From an uncultured Trueperaceae bacterium (GTDB taxonomy: Bacteria; Deinococcota; Deinococci; Deinococcales; Trueperaceae): a stretch of DNA of 64,000 bases. Both the position numbers and the translations under genes were made by a program. A model generated the notes under the pieces. The model saw only the letters and a list, made by a program, of their open reading frames with translations, was not told where the DNA came from and searched no databases. The DNA is taken from assembly GCA_913057685.1 (NCBI GenBank), contig CAJXOA010000002.1:1-64000 (forward strand), given 5' to 3'. This document shows positions 20,876-30,420 of the stretch, piece by piece. Numbering within the stretch: the first letter of the stretch is position 1; each line of letters starts with the position of its first letter.

Positions 20876-23419
20876 CTAGCGCGCGAGAAGGACCGAGACG
20901 TCCCCGAAGCCACCGCTCCAGAAGTTCGCGGTCACGACGTCGGCACGCCCGTCGTGGTCGAGGTCGGCGACGGCGACGGCGTTCGGGGCCGAGCCGCCCA
21001 CGTCGAACGGCGAGTACGCCGCCGCCGCCTGGAAGCCTCCGGCGCCGTCCCCGAGCAGGATCGAGACGTCGTTCGTGGCGTCGTTGACGGTCACGACGTC
21101 CAGGCGTCCGTCGCGGTTGACGTCGTGGAGGGCGACGTCGAGGGGGCACACTCCGTCGAGGGCGATCGGGGCCTCCGCCGCACCGAAGCCGGTTCCGGGG
21201 GTGTAGCGCACGAGGCGCACGTCGTGGGTCGCGTCGCCACAGTTCGCGATCACGAGGTCGCCGTCGCCGTCGAGGTCGACGTCGCCGTACGCGAACGCAC
21301 CGAGGCCGAGGGGGCCGGTGTTGGTCGCGACGACGTGATCGGTGCGGGACGGCGTCCCCGTGAGGTCCGACCACACGGCGATCACCGCATCGGTGCTCGC
21401 GCCGACCTGGTGCGCGAGCCCCAGGATCTCGAGGTGGCCATCGCCGTCGGCGTCGACGACGATCAGGTCGTTCAGGAAGCCGCCCGGTCCGGGAAGGAGG
21501 GTCTCGGACTGCAGGCCGGCGTCGCTGTTCGAGATCCAGACGACGTTCCCCTCGTCGCGGAGGACGACGGCGACGTCGGGCCAGCCGTTGCGGTCGAGGT
21601 CCCCACCGTCGATCGCGCGGGGGCGCGGCGTGGTGGTGCTGGGGTCGGTCGGCGAGCGCGTGAGGGCGAAGCCGCGCGTCCCGTCGCCCGCGCCCACCGA
21701 GAACGTCACGTCGTGGCTGCGGCCGTTCGTCGTGACGACGTCGGGGACGCCGTCGCCGCTCACGTCCCCGATCCACGAGGCCTGCGAGTCGAGGCCGGCC
21801 GTCCAGGGGGCGTCGCTGGACGACGTGAAGGCGCCGGTCCCGTCTCCGAGCAGCACGTACACGCCGTCGGGGTCGTCGAAGCCCGGTTCCCCGTTGGCGA
21901 GGGCGGATTCGACGGTGACGACGAGGTCGGGGTGACCGTCGCCGTTCATGTCCGCGACGTCGACGTCGGTCGGGTTCCTGCCGGTGACGTACCGGACGGC
22001 GGGGTGGAACCCGACCGCCGGGGCGCTCTGCACGAACAGCCGGATCGGAGGGGTGCGGACGATGCCGTCGCTCCCGGCGGCGAGGCGAAGGTCGTAGGTC
22101 GCTTCGCTCGGCGAGAGGTCGCTCGTCGGGGAGATCGTGATGGGCACCGTGCGGGGCGCGGGCCCGTCCAGCGTGACGTGGGTGGGGCTGAGGGTCGCGT
22201 CGGGCCAGGGCACGCCGGCCTCCGTGAGCGACAGCCCGACCGTGCCGGTGAAGCCGTTGCGGGGGGTGAGGACCAGCGTGGTGCCGACCGGCTCGCCGGG
22301 CTGCGTCCGGAGGAGGTTCGGCGCGACGTCGGCGTCGAAGGTCGGGCCGCCGACCGTCAGCGTCGCGAGCGTCTCCGCGGCGGCGTCGCTGCCGCGCGCC
22401 CGCAGGCGGACGACGTAGGTGCCCTCGGTCGCCGCGTTCGAGGCGGTCAGGGCGAACGGGACGAAGACGCCGGCCTCGTCGTCGATGCGGACGGTGGTGG
22501 GGGAGGGGGCGATGCCGGGCAGGGTCGCGCCGCTGGCCGAGACGACCGAGAGGGTGACGGGGCCCGTGAAGCCGTTGCGGGGGCGAACGTGCAGCGTGGT
22601 GCGCGCGTCACCCGCGGGTGCCGTGGTCAGGGTCGAGGGGTCGATGGCGACGTCGAGCCCGGGGGTGGGTGCGGCGTCGATCGTCACGTCGAGCGGCGTG
22701 CGGACGCGCGCGTCGTCGGCGCGGCCCACGAGGGCGACGGCCTCGCGGCCCGGGGGCGCGTCGGGGGCGATGCGGAGGGTCCACGCCTCCAGGCGCGACG
22801 CGCCGTCGGCCAGCTCGGTCGTGCTGGGGGAGACGGTGGCGTCGCCCCAGGGGCGCCCGTCGGGCGTCTCCAGGCTCCACGCGACGGGGCCGGCGAAGCC
22901 GTTGCGGCTGCGCACGAGCCGGGTCGTGGCGATCGTCGCGCCGGGCTGGACGGTGAAGGTCGTCGCGGCGGGCGTCACGGTGAAGGTGGGCGCAGGTGAC
23001 GTCGCGACGCGCAGCGTGAGCGGCGTGTCGGCGCCTTCGTCGGCGACGGTGGCGCGGACGGTGACCGCGAGGTCGCCGGAAGGCGCGTCGCCCTGCACGA
23101 GCACGTCGATGGGGACGAGGGTGGGGCCGCCCGGCGTGAGGGCCACCGACGTCGGGGACGGCGTCGCGTGGGGGGTGGGGGTGCCGTCCTCGCCGAGGAG
23201 GGTCAGCGTCGCCGTCGCGGCGTCCGGTGGGGCGCCGCGCACGAGCACGGTGACGGAGGCGGTTGCGCCGGCGGTGGCGTCGACCTGGGTCGGGGCGACC
23301 TCGACCCCGAGCGCGGCCTGCGGGATGGGAGGTGCGGCGTCGTCGCTGCACCCGACCGCGAGGAGCGCGACGAGGGCGACGGCGACGGCGAACGGTGCGA
23401 CCACGTGGGAACGACCCAT
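20876..23419 (-). CDS. FG-GAP/VCBS repeat lipoprotein
   Basis: An 847-residue exported lipoprotein of unknown function. The signal peptide ends in lipobox LLAVGC (Cys24). Residues about 30-470 are repeated Ig-like modules, at least three of which carry the motif RNGFxGxV. They are followed by a C-terminal beta-propeller-like half with FG-GAP/VCBS repeats (NGDGHPDLVV, DVSGDGVPDVV, DADGDGHLEIL, DLDGDGDLVIAN, NRDGRLDVVT, DHDGRADVV), whose Asp-rich loops bind calcium in the family. No enzyme motif is visible; adhesion or ligand binding at the cell surface is the likely role. It appears monocistronic. Confidence 0.9.
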   Translation of the reverse strand: MGRSHVVAPFAVAVALVALLAVGCSDDAAPPIPQAALGVEVAPTQVDATAGATASVTVLVRGAPPDAATATLTLLGEDGTPTPHATPSPTSVALTPGGPTLVPIDVLVQGDAPSGDLAVTVRATVADEGADTPLTLRVATSPAPTFTVTPAATTFTVQPGATIATTRLVRSRNGFAGPVAWSLETPDGRPWGDATVSPSTTELADGASRLEAWTLRIAPDAPPGREAVALVGRADDARVRTPLDVTIDAAPTPGLDVAIDPSTLTTAPAGDARTTLHVRPRNGFTGPVTLSVVSASGATLPGIAPSPTTVRIDDEAGVFVPFALTASNAATEGTYVVRLRARGSDAAAETLATLTVGGPTFDADVAPNLLRTQPGEPVGTTLVLTPRNGFTGTVGLSLTEAGVPWPDATLSPTHVTLDGPAPRTVPITISPTSDLSPSEATYDLRLAAGSDGIVRTPPIRLFVQSAPAVGFHPAVRYVTGRNPTDVDVADMNGDGHPDLVVTVESALANGEPGFDDPDGVYVLLGDGTGAFTSSSDAPWTAGLDSQASWIGDVSGDGVPDVVTTNGRSHDVTFSVGAGDGTRGFALTRSPTDPSTTTPRPRAIDGGDLDRNGWPDVAVVLRDEGNVVWISNSDAGLQSETLLPGPGGFLNDLIVVDADGDGHLEILGLAHQVGASTDAVIAVWSDLTGTPSRTDHVVATNTGPLGLGAFAYGDVDLDGDGDLVIANCGDATHDVRLVRYTPGTGFGAAEAPIALDGVCPLDVALHDVNRDGRLDVVTVNDATNDVSILLGDGAGGFQAAAAYSPFDVGGSAPNAVAVADLDHDGRADVVTANFWSGGFGDVSVLLAR

Positions 23420-23502
23420 GGAACCCCCTCGAACAACGAACGTTACCCGAGTCTATTACGTCTTGATACGTCCGTGACGAGGTGAGGGGGTGGATGGGCC
23501 GC

Positions 23503-23814
23503 TCAGCGGTACTTCTCGGCGCGCACCACCCGCACCGGATGGTCGTACGCCACCACCTTGTAGCGCTCCAGGTACGCCGCCTCCAGCCCGTCCAGGACCG
23601 CATCCGCGGTGGCGGCGGCGACGATGCACTCGATCCGTACGAAGCCCCCCTCGACGTCCCCGACGCGCGAACCGAACGGGTCGCCCTCCGCGCGCGACAC
23701 CGTCAGGCCCTCCACCCCCCACGCGCGCAGGTCGGCGAGCAGGCGCTCCTGCAGGACCGCCTCCGCGACGACCGTCACGAGGCGGCGTTGCGCCCGCGGT
23801 TCGGCGCGGCTCAC
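23503..23814 (-). CDS. sbtB: SbtB-like PII-family regulator
   Basis: A 103-residue protein starting at a GTG that overlaps the stop of the SbtA gene (GTGA). It has the ferredoxin-like PII fold pattern: LVTVVAEAVLQERLLADLRAWGVEGLTV, a loop with GDPFGSRVGDVEGGFVRIECIV, then a helix and YKVVAYDHPVRVVRAEKYR. SbtB proteins trimerise, bind adenine nucleotides and gate SbtA. The CGPxGC redox loop of cyanobacterial SbtB is absent. The genomic pairing with SbtA is the main support. Confidence 0.85.
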   Translation of the reverse strand: MSRAEPRAQRRLVTVVAEAVLQERLLADLRAWGVEGLTVSRAEGDPFGSRVGDVEGGFVRIECIVAAATADAVLDGLEAAYLERYKVVAYDHPVRVVRAEKYR

Positions 23815-24800
23815 GACGCCCCCCCACCCCACGCCGCCGCCAAGCGCGCGTACGTGGGGATGCCGACCACCAGGTTGAAGGGGAACGTCACCGCCAACGA
23901 GGCGGTCAGGTAGCGCCCCGGGTTCGCTTCCGGCAGCGCGAGCCGGACCGCTGCGGTCGCCGCGATGTACGACGCGCTCGCCAGCAACGTCGCGAACAGC
24001 GTCGCGCCGCCCGGCGACAGGCCGGCGGCCAACCCCAACGCGACGCCCAACGTCCCGTGCACGAGCGGCGCCCCCAGCCCGTACGCGACGAGGAACGGGC
24101 CCGCCTTCGCGACGTCGTCGAAGCGGCGGGCGGTCACCAGCCCCATCTCCAACAGGAACAACGTCAGGGCCCCCTCGAACGGCGCGACGAAGAACGCCTC
24201 GACGCGGGCCATGCCCGGCTCGCCCGCCGCCGCCCCGATCGCCAGGCCCCCCAAGATCAGCACGATGCTGCGGCCGGTGAACACCTCCCGCAACGTCTCG
24301 CTCCACGGCGTCCCCGACCCCCCACCCGCGCGGGCCTGCGCCCGCCGCGCGATGACGAGCGCCACCAGGATCGCCGGCACCTCGAGGATCGCGAGCAACG
24401 TCGGGAGGAACCCTTCGTACCCGACGCCGGCCCGATCGAGGAACGCCTGCGCCGCGACGAACGTCACGACCGACACCGAGCCGTAGTGCGCCGCGAGCGC
24501 CGCGGCGTCCGCGACGCCCCACCCCCCGACCCGCCGCGCCAGCGCGTACCCCGCGAGCGGGATCGCGACGCCCGCGAACAGGGTGGCGGCCGCGGGCAGG
24601 AGGAGCTCCCCGGGCGGCGTCGTCCGCAACGCCACGCCCCCCTTCAGGCCGATGGCGAACAACAGGTAGATCGACAGCGTCGCGTACGCCGCATCCGGCA
24701 GCCGCAGGTCGCTGCGCACGCGCGTCGCGACGATCCCCAGCGCGAACGCCAGCACCATCGGCGACAGCAGGTTCAGGCGGACGAGCTCCAGCGTCGCCAT
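23811..24800 (-). CDS. sbtA: SbtA-type sodium-dependent bicarbonate transporter
   Basis: A 329-residue integral membrane protein with about ten hydrophobic segments, matching the SbtA family of Na+/HCO3- symporters. Blocks typical of the family include the N-terminal NLLSPMVLAFALG, an inverted repeat with the HYGSVSVVTFVAAQAFL segment, and the cytoplasmic break after RRAQARAGGG. It is shorter than cyanobacterial SbtA (about 370). The ATG follows the TPR gene stop without a gap, and the stop overlaps sbtB. In a non-photosynthetic host it probably supplies bicarbonate for carboxylases. Confidence 0.88.
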   Translation of the reverse strand: MATLELVRLNLLSPMVLAFALGIVATRVRSDLRLPDAAYATLSIYLLFAIGLKGGVALRTTPPGELLLPAAATLFAGVAIPLAGYALARRVGGWGVADAAALAAHYGSVSVVTFVAAQAFLDRAGVGYEGFLPTLLAILEVPAILVALVIARRAQARAGGGSGTPWSETLREVFTGRSIVLILGGLAIGAAAGEPGMARVEAFFVAPFEGALTLFLLEMGLVTARRFDDVAKAGPFLVAYGLGAPLVHGTLGVALGLAAGLSPGGATLFATLLASASYIAATAAVRLALPEANPGRYLTASLAVTFPFNLVVGIPTYARLAAAWGGGAS

Positions 24801-25523
24801 TCAGGGAAGGTCGGCGCGCAGCGCCTCCGCCGCCTCCCGGTCGCGCTGCGCGAGGAACGTCTCCGCCGGCAACGCCGCGGCGGCGTCCAACTGCGCGCGC
24901 GCCCGGTCGTACGCCTCCTCGGCGATCAGGATGCGGGCGAAGGCGACGCGGTGCCCGAGCACGTCGGGTTCCAACTCCACCGCCCGCTCGAACGACGGCA
25001 CGACCTCCCGCGTGCGGCCGCCCGCGACCCACGGCACCTCGGCGTGCCACAGGGCGCTCGCGTGCCACGCCGAGGCGTACGTCGGGTCGAGCTCCAGGGT
25101 GCGGTCCAGCGCCTCGCGCATCCGCCCCGCCAGGTTCAGCGACTGCACCACCCCACGGAACTGCGCCATGCGGCCCAACGCGCGCGACAGTTCGAACGTC
25201 GCCTCCGCGTCGTTCGGGGCCAGCTCGACGGCGCGTTCGGCGTCGGCGACGGCCGCTTCGTACGCCGCTTCGCGCTCGGCGTCGCTCAGCTCCGTCGCGT
25301 GGTCGGCGCGGTACACCCGCGCGCGGGCGCGGCGCGCGAGGAGGGTCGCGTCGTCGGGGGACGCCGCCAGCGCGGCGTCGTACGCCGCGACGGCGTCGGT
25401 GAACCGTCCGGCGTCGACGAACGCCTCGGCGTCGTCCGCCTGCGCGACGGCGAGCGGCGCGAGGGCGAGGAGTAGGGCGGCGAGCGTCCAGGTGCGAAGG
25501 GGGTGGGGACGGGACTGCGGCAT
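24801..25523 (-). CDS. exported TPR-repeat protein
   Basis: A 240-residue protein with a signal peptide (TWTLAALLLALAPLAVAQA, cleavage near residue 28) and tetratricopeptide-like repeats: AGRFTDAVAAYDAALAASPDDATLL, AVADAERAVELAPNDAEATFELSRAL, ALDRTLELDPTYASAWHASALW and SFERAVELEPDVLGHRVAFARI. It probably acts as a periplasmic scaffold. It is first in the TPR-sbtA-sbtB unit, with its stop directly abutting the sbtA ATG. A functional tie to bicarbonate transport is inferred only from the operon. Confidence 0.85.
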   Translation of the reverse strand: MPQSRPHPLRTWTLAALLLALAPLAVAQADDAEAFVDAGRFTDAVAAYDAALAASPDDATLLARRARARVYRADHATELSDAEREAAYEAAVADAERAVELAPNDAEATFELSRALGRMAQFRGVVQSLNLAGRMREALDRTLELDPTYASAWHASALWHAEVPWVAGGRTREVVPSFERAVELEPDVLGHRVAFARILIAEEAYDRARAQLDAAAALPAETFLAQRDREAAEALRADLP

Positions 25524-25617
25524 GACGACCTCCCGGGGACCGCACGGGACCGCCCGACGGGCGTCGGGCGTAGGACTGCGGGGTGCGGTGACGAGGATTG
25601 TACGGGAACGAGGCCGC

Positions 25618-25693
25618 TGGTGCGCCCGGAAGGATTCGAACCCTCGACCGACCGCTTAGAAGGCGGCTGCTCTATCCCCTGAGCTACGGGCGC
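25618..25693 (-). tRNA. tRNA-Arg (anticodon TCT)
   Basis: Acceptor GCGCCCG/CGGGCGC, anticodon stem GCCGC/GCGGT around loop CTTCTAA, giving TCT. T-arm GGTTCGAAT and CCA are encoded. Length 76 nt. Confidence 0.95.
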
Positions 25694-25747
25694 GTGCGGG
25701 CCGGTGCGGCCGGCGGCCGACCGCGCGGGTGCGGCGTGGGGGAGGGG

Positions 25748-25825
<78 letters not shown>

Positions 25826-25883
25826 GCGGCCCTCCCCCTCGGGGCGCGCCGTGCACGGTAGCACGCGCGCGCGTCACGGACGC

Positions 25884-25960
25884 TGGTCGGGGCGGCACGA
25901 TTCGAACGTGCGACCCCCTGCTCCCAAAGCAGGTGCGCTACCAGGCTGCGCCACGCCCCG
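25884..25960 (-). tRNA. tRNA-Pro (anticodon TGG)
   Basis: Acceptor CGGGGCG/CGCCCCG, anticodon stem CCTGC/GCAGG around loop TTTGGGA, giving TGG. CCA is encoded. It is first of the Pro-Gly-Arg cluster on the minus strand. Length 77 nt. Confidence 0.95.
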
Positions 25961-25977
25961 TCGCGCGTCCGCTACGT

Positions 25978-26006
25978 AGTGTTGCGGCCCGCTGCGAACG
26001 TGTCAA
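25978..26006 (-). promoter_or_regulatory. promoter of the tRNA-Pro/Gly/Arg cluster
   Basis: A consensus -35 TTGACA (26006-26001), 17 bp, AACACT (25983-25978) on the minus strand. The predicted start lies about 10 nt before tRNA-Pro. Confidence 0.6.
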
Positions 26007-26021
26007 GCCTACGAACGCATC

Positions 26022-26057
26022 GGGAGGGGACCCACGCCGACGCGTGGACCCCCTCCC
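26022..26057 (-). terminator. long hairpin ending the 26-39 kb operon
   Basis: A 16-bp stem (26022-26037 and 26042-26057) with two adjacent mismatches and a 4-nt loop begins 26 nt after the last stop codon of the operon and before the tRNA promoter. It lacks a strong T-tract. Confidence 0.55.
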
Positions 26058-26083
26058 TTCGTCGCATCTCCCGCCGCCGGGCG

Positions 26084-28714
26084 TCAGCGGTCGCGGAGGG
26101 TGCGCACGTCCATCCAGGTTGGCCGTCCCTCCGCGGCAGGCGGGGACGCGTGGACCGCCGTCACGTCGGGATCGCCGGGCGCGCGGTCGGTCAGGTTCGC
26201 GTACCAGCGGAAGTCGTCGAAGACGTCCCAGCGACGATCGCCCAACTCGACGACGCCGTCCTCCCCGACGACGCGCCATACGTGCTCGCGCGCTCCGTAG
26301 AGGCCCGCCTCCGTCCGTGTGGAGCGCACCACGACGTTCCAGCCTCGCTCGAGGCGCAGGTCGACGTCGAAGCGCACCGGTCGCGCGCGAGATGCGTCGA
26401 AGTCGTCGGGCGCAACGGTGCGCAAGAAGCACGCGTCGTTGCTCCAGCGGACGGTGCGCCCCTCGCCGACGTAGAGCCACGACACCGCGTTGCGGTGGTC
26501 CGCGTCGTCGGTCTCGAGGTGCAGGTCGGCGGCACCGACCCGCAACGGTACGTCCCCAGCGGGATCGTCCACGACCAACGCCAACGTCGCGAAGAAGGCG
26601 ACGCCGTCCTCGACGCCCGTTCGGCCGGTGCACGCCTCGAAGGCGCCGCCGCGCACCCCTTCGGTGTAGAGGCGGGCGGGGGGGAGCACCATGTCGGTGC
26701 GGGACGTCACCGACGTCGCCTCCACCCGGTTGGGGAGATCGACGTCGTACCCGCGGCGCTCGAGAGGGGTCACCACGGGCGTCGGGAGTTCGGCGTCGGA
26801 GCCCTCGACGCGGACCTCGAGGCGCACGTCGTGATCGTGGAGGAGGTTCAGCGGGCAGTCGGCGTCGGGGCCGCACGCGAAGAAGCGCGGACGGACCGTG
26901 TCGCGCGACGAACCGCCGTCCAGACCGCCCTGGCGATCGATCGCCTCGAGCGCGCGCTCGTTCGTCTCCACCCGCCAGTACAGCTCCGAACCGGAGACGT
27001 CGGGGTGCCCCGCGTCGGTCGTCCACAGGACGTCGGTGACCGCTGCGTCGCGGGCCGGGCCGGTCGTCGCGCGCGGCTGCGCGACGTGGAACACCGCGTT
27101 CCAGCCCTCACGAAGGTCGAGGTCGTACGTCGTCGACGCCAACGCGCCCGTCGTATAGGTGCAGTTCTGAGGGGTGTCGGTCGCGACCGTGAAGGCGCGC
27201 GGCAACCACCACCAGACGACCGACACCGGACCGTGCGTCAGGTGCGCGTTCCCGCGGTAGAGCGGGTCCCCTTCGTCGGTATCGCCGTAGACGTCCAGGA
27301 GGGCGGGGAGGTACGTGGGGTCGGCGATCGACGGGGCGATCTCGCGATCGCACACCGCCCTCGGCTCGTGGTCGGGATCGAGCGGGGACGTCGTCATGCC
27401 GTTCGTCGCGAACGTCCGCAACTGCCCAGCGGTCGGGGCCGGGTCGAGCGGCAGGTCGACGGCGAACCCGTACGCGTCGTCGGCCGTGACGGCGACGAGG
27501 TCGCCCACCCCCGCGGGCGGCGCCCCCGTCTCGACGTCGCTGGCCAACGACGGCTGGATGCGCAGGGGGCGCGACCAGGGGGCCTCGACGTCGCCGCCCG
27601 GCGTGCGCGGGAGCGCCAGGTGCCCGCGCATGCCTCCCGCGGTCACGGCGTCCGCCGTCACCTGCGGGACGTCGCCGAGGAACTCGTCGTCGTCGTCGCC
27701 GCGCATCAGCGCGAAGGCGCGACCGACGGGCCCGTCGATACGGGTGACGCGCGTCCGGGTGCGGCCGTCGGCGGCATCCTGGAACGCGAACGCGGCGAGG
27801 TTCCAGCCCGCCTCGAGGGACAGGTCGAAGGTGAGTTCGCTGCCTTCGAACCCGGGCGCCGGGCTGCAGCGTTCCGTCCCGGTCACCTCGACCGGACCGT
27901 CGGCGTAGAGCCACACCACCAACCGGTCGTGGTCGCGTTCGTAAAGGTACACCTCGCCCAACCGCGTCGTCTCGTTGTCGTCGTCGGTGGTGGACGCCTC
28001 GAGGACGAGGTCGTTGGCGCGCACGCGGGGGTCGCTGATCTCGATGTCGCTCAGGTCGCACGATGCCTGTCCGAGGGTGAAGCCCTCGACGACCGTCCCG
28101 ATCCGGAGCAGGTCCGACGCGTCGAGGCGACGGGGCAGCGGAAGGGTGAAGGTGCGGTCGGTGACCGACGTCGTCGCGACGGTTGCGCGCTCGAGGCGCA
28201 CGCCGTCGGCGTCGAGTCGGTCGACCGCGCCGTCCAGCGCCCACGTGCCCTCGGTGCGCAGGGTGCCCTGGGGGTAGCCCGACAACGCACCGCAGGCGGC
28301 CAGGTCGCCGTCGGTGCACGGGGGGACGTACGCCACGTCGAGCGACGCCGCCCCGCCGTACGTCAGGACGACGTCGCGTTCGACGGGGTCCGGGAGGAAC
28401 CGGCCTGCGTCACCCGCATCGACCGTCCGTGCGCGGACGGTGGCGGTCCCGACCGGGAGGCGGAGGGTGGTCTCCGTTCCGTCGAGGGGCGTGACGGTCC
28501 CGTCGGGCGCGACGATGTCGATGGCCGGTGCAACCCCGTCGGGCAGGCCGGTCGTGCGCACCGTGAGCTGCGTGCTCGTCGCGTCGGGCGCCGACGTGCA
28601 GGCGGTGAGGAGCGCTGCGGCGAGGAGGCCGGCCGCTGCGAGGCGGAGGGGGCGTAGGCGCGACGCGCCGCGGTGCGAGTCCGATCGTCCGACGTTCGTT
28701 CGCTCCACGCTCAT
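26084..28714 (-). CDS. large exported lipoprotein, last gene of the coupled operon
   Basis: An 876-residue predicted lipoprotein of unknown function. The N-terminus has Arg residues, a hydrophobic stretch and lipobox LLTAC (Cys about 39). At least three internal modules end in a recurring strand motif with GWN: SLEAGWNLAAFAF, DLREGWNAVFHVA and RLERGWNVVVRST, so the protein looks like repeated beta-sandwich units. Scattered cysteines (for example FFACGPDADC and PPCTDGDLAACG) suggest disulfides outside the cytoplasm. The ATG overlaps the stop of the previous lipoprotein gene (ATGA). I do not recognise the family. Confidence 0.85.
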   Translation of the reverse strand: MSVERTNVGRSDSHRGASRLRPLRLAAAGLLAAALLTACTSAPDATSTQLTVRTTGLPDGVAPAIDIVAPDGTVTPLDGTETTLRLPVGTATVRARTVDAGDAGRFLPDPVERDVVLTYGGAASLDVAYVPPCTDGDLAACGALSGYPQGTLRTEGTWALDGAVDRLDADGVRLERATVATTSVTDRTFTLPLPRRLDASDLLRIGTVVEGFTLGQASCDLSDIEISDPRVRANDLVLEASTTDDDNETTRLGEVYLYERDHDRLVVWLYADGPVEVTGTERCSPAPGFEGSELTFDLSLEAGWNLAAFAFQDAADGRTRTRVTRIDGPVGRAFALMRGDDDDEFLGDVPQVTADAVTAGGMRGHLALPRTPGGDVEAPWSRPLRIQPSLASDVETGAPPAGVGDLVAVTADDAYGFAVDLPLDPAPTAGQLRTFATNGMTTSPLDPDHEPRAVCDREIAPSIADPTYLPALLDVYGDTDEGDPLYRGNAHLTHGPVSVVWWWLPRAFTVATDTPQNCTYTTGALASTTYDLDLREGWNAVFHVAQPRATTGPARDAAVTDVLWTTDAGHPDVSGSELYWRVETNERALEAIDRQGGLDGGSSRDTVRPRFFACGPDADCPLNLLHDHDVRLEVRVEGSDAELPTPVVTPLERRGYDVDLPNRVEATSVTSRTDMVLPPARLYTEGVRGGAFEACTGRTGVEDGVAFFATLALVVDDPAGDVPLRVGAADLHLETDDADHRNAVSWLYVGEGRTVRWSNDACFLRTVAPDDFDASRARPVRFDVDLRLERGWNVVVRSTRTEAGLYGAREHVWRVVGEDGVVELGDRRWDVFDDFRWYANLTDRAPGDPDVTAVHASPPAAEGRPTWMDVRTLRDR

Positions 28715-30420
28715 TCCTCCCACCCCCACAGGTCGTCCAGGACGACGACGCCCGCCTCGGCGGGGAGGGTGCGGACGGGTGCGTCGAGCATGACGTCCTC
28801 GCCGAGGTCGAACGTGCAGCGGAGCGATACGGCGTCGGGCGGAGCGAAGAGGCGGAGGGCGTACCGACCGTCGTCGTTCGCGCGGGTGAGGGCGTACGGA
28901 CCGTCGGTGCACCGGACGTGCACGTCGGTCGTCGGGACGCCGTTGACGTAGGCGTGCCCGAGGACCGTGACGACGTCGAGGGCGACCGGTTCACCGTCCG
29001 ACCCGAACGCGAGGTCCAGGACGGGCGTGACGCCGCCGGCGAAGTCGCAGGTGGCGGGGTGGGCGTAACAGGCGTCGGTGATCACGGGATCGACCTCCAG
29101 AAGGTCCGGCACGGTCGTCGGGTCGGCGACCGCCAGCGGTTTCGCAAGGCGGGTCGTGGCGGCGTACCGCACGACGCCCACCTCGGTCGAGGACACGCGC
29201 GCCACGCCGAGGTCCCCCGCAGCGTGCGCCGCGTCGTCGACGCCCCCCTCCAGGTCCAGCAGGAGGGCGGAGGCGAACGGGTCGTCGGCGAGCGTGGCCA
29301 GGTGGTCGGCCACCCACCCCGGTGCGCCCTCCGCCGGCGCATCGAGGAGGCGATCGGCGACGTCGAAGGTCAGGGCGACGTCGTGGCTCGCGAACGTCCG
29401 ATCCGGTGCGCCGCACGCCAGCAACGCCGGACGGAAGGTGCCCTCGGCGTCGACGAACGGACCGTCGGCCTCGGGAATGGCGGTGAGGGCGGCGGCCTCC
29501 GCGTCGTGCACGGTCATGCCCCCGTCGTGGTCGCTCTTGCGGAGTTCGCCGAGATCGACGACGCGAGGCCACTGACGATCGTCGAACGCCCCGTCGGTCG
29601 TGCGCACCGACGCAGGGGAACCGGACGCCACGCCGGGTGGACGGTAGTCGACGAGGAGGGGGCGCGTCTCGCGCGTCCGCAGGAGACCGTCGGCGTCGGC
29701 CTGCGCGTCACCGACCCCGATCGGTTCGATGCACACGTACGGCGTCTCGGCGGCGACCGTCTCGCTCGCGTGCGCCGCTCGGGCGCGGACGAGGGCGAGC
29801 GGCGGCGCGGCGTCCAACGTCGCGGCGTCGAGCAGCAGATCGAGACGGAACCGACCCGCCTCGTCGACGACGTCGTCGGCGAGAACGACGCCGTCACCGT
29901 CGATCGCCACCAGGTACTCGTCGGTCGTCGACGTCGTGACGCGCTCGAGCGCGCGGCCGGCCGTCAGGTCGTCGCGGACCAGGCGGCCCTGGAGGACGTA
30001 GCGCCCGAGGACGTCGACGTCGATGCGGTAACGCGCGTAGGGGCGAGTCGCGTCGGCGTCCGCGAAGGCGGCGACGACGACGGCGTCCCGCGCCGGAATC
30101 GCGTCGGGGGCCGCGCGGAGGGTGACGTCGAGGGTCGTCGCCCCCGCGCGCGCGACGCCGACCGTCAGGTCGGGGGAGGGCGCTTCGGGTCGAAGGACCG
30201 CGCCGGCGGGGACGGAGGCCACCTCCACGGTCGTGGTGGTTTCGGTGCCCGCCCCCACGCGGAGGGGGGCGTCCGCGACCGCTTCGGCGGGCGGTGGGCC
30301 GCCGCACCCGGCGAGCGCCACGAGGGCCAGCGCCGACGCGAGGGCGACGGCGACGCGAGGGCGGAGGCGGCGACGGTCGGAGGGGCGGAGGCGTGGGGGA
30401 GACGTCGGTCGTCGCGGCAT
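28711..30420 (-). CDS. exported lipoprotein in the coupled operon
   Basis: A 569-residue predicted lipoprotein of unknown function. The signal peptide VALASALALVALAGCGG ends in lipobox LAGC. The mature part is beta-rich and acidic. It has cysteine-containing segments (VCIEPIG, CYAHPATCDF, VRCTDGPY, LRCTFDL) and a C-terminal domain resembling a carboxypeptidase-regulatory or Ig-like fold (VLGHAYVNGVPTTDVHVRC). Its ATG shares one base with the stop of the methyltransferase gene (TGATG), and it overlaps the next gene by four. The paired lipoproteins probably act together at the cell surface. Confidence 0.84.
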   Translation of the reverse strand: MPRRPTSPPRLRPSDRRRLRPRVAVALASALALVALAGCGGPPPAEAVADAPLRVGAGTETTTTVEVASVPAGAVLRPEAPSPDLTVGVARAGATTLDVTLRAAPDAIPARDAVVVAAFADADATRPYARYRIDVDVLGRYVLQGRLVRDDLTAGRALERVTTSTTDEYLVAIDGDGVVLADDVVDEAGRFRLDLLLDAATLDAAPPLALVRARAAHASETVAAETPYVCIEPIGVGDAQADADGLLRTRETRPLLVDYRPPGVASGSPASVRTTDGAFDDRQWPRVVDLGELRKSDHDGGMTVHDAEAAALTAIPEADGPFVDAEGTFRPALLACGAPDRTFASHDVALTFDVADRLLDAPAEGAPGWVADHLATLADDPFASALLLDLEGGVDDAAHAAGDLGVARVSSTEVGVVRYAATTRLAKPLAVADPTTVPDLLEVDPVITDACYAHPATCDFAGGVTPVLDLAFGSDGEPVALDVVTVLGHAYVNGVPTTDVHVRCTDGPYALTRANDDGRYALRLFAPPDAVSLRCTFDLGEDVMLDAPVRTLPAEAGVVVLDDLWGWEE

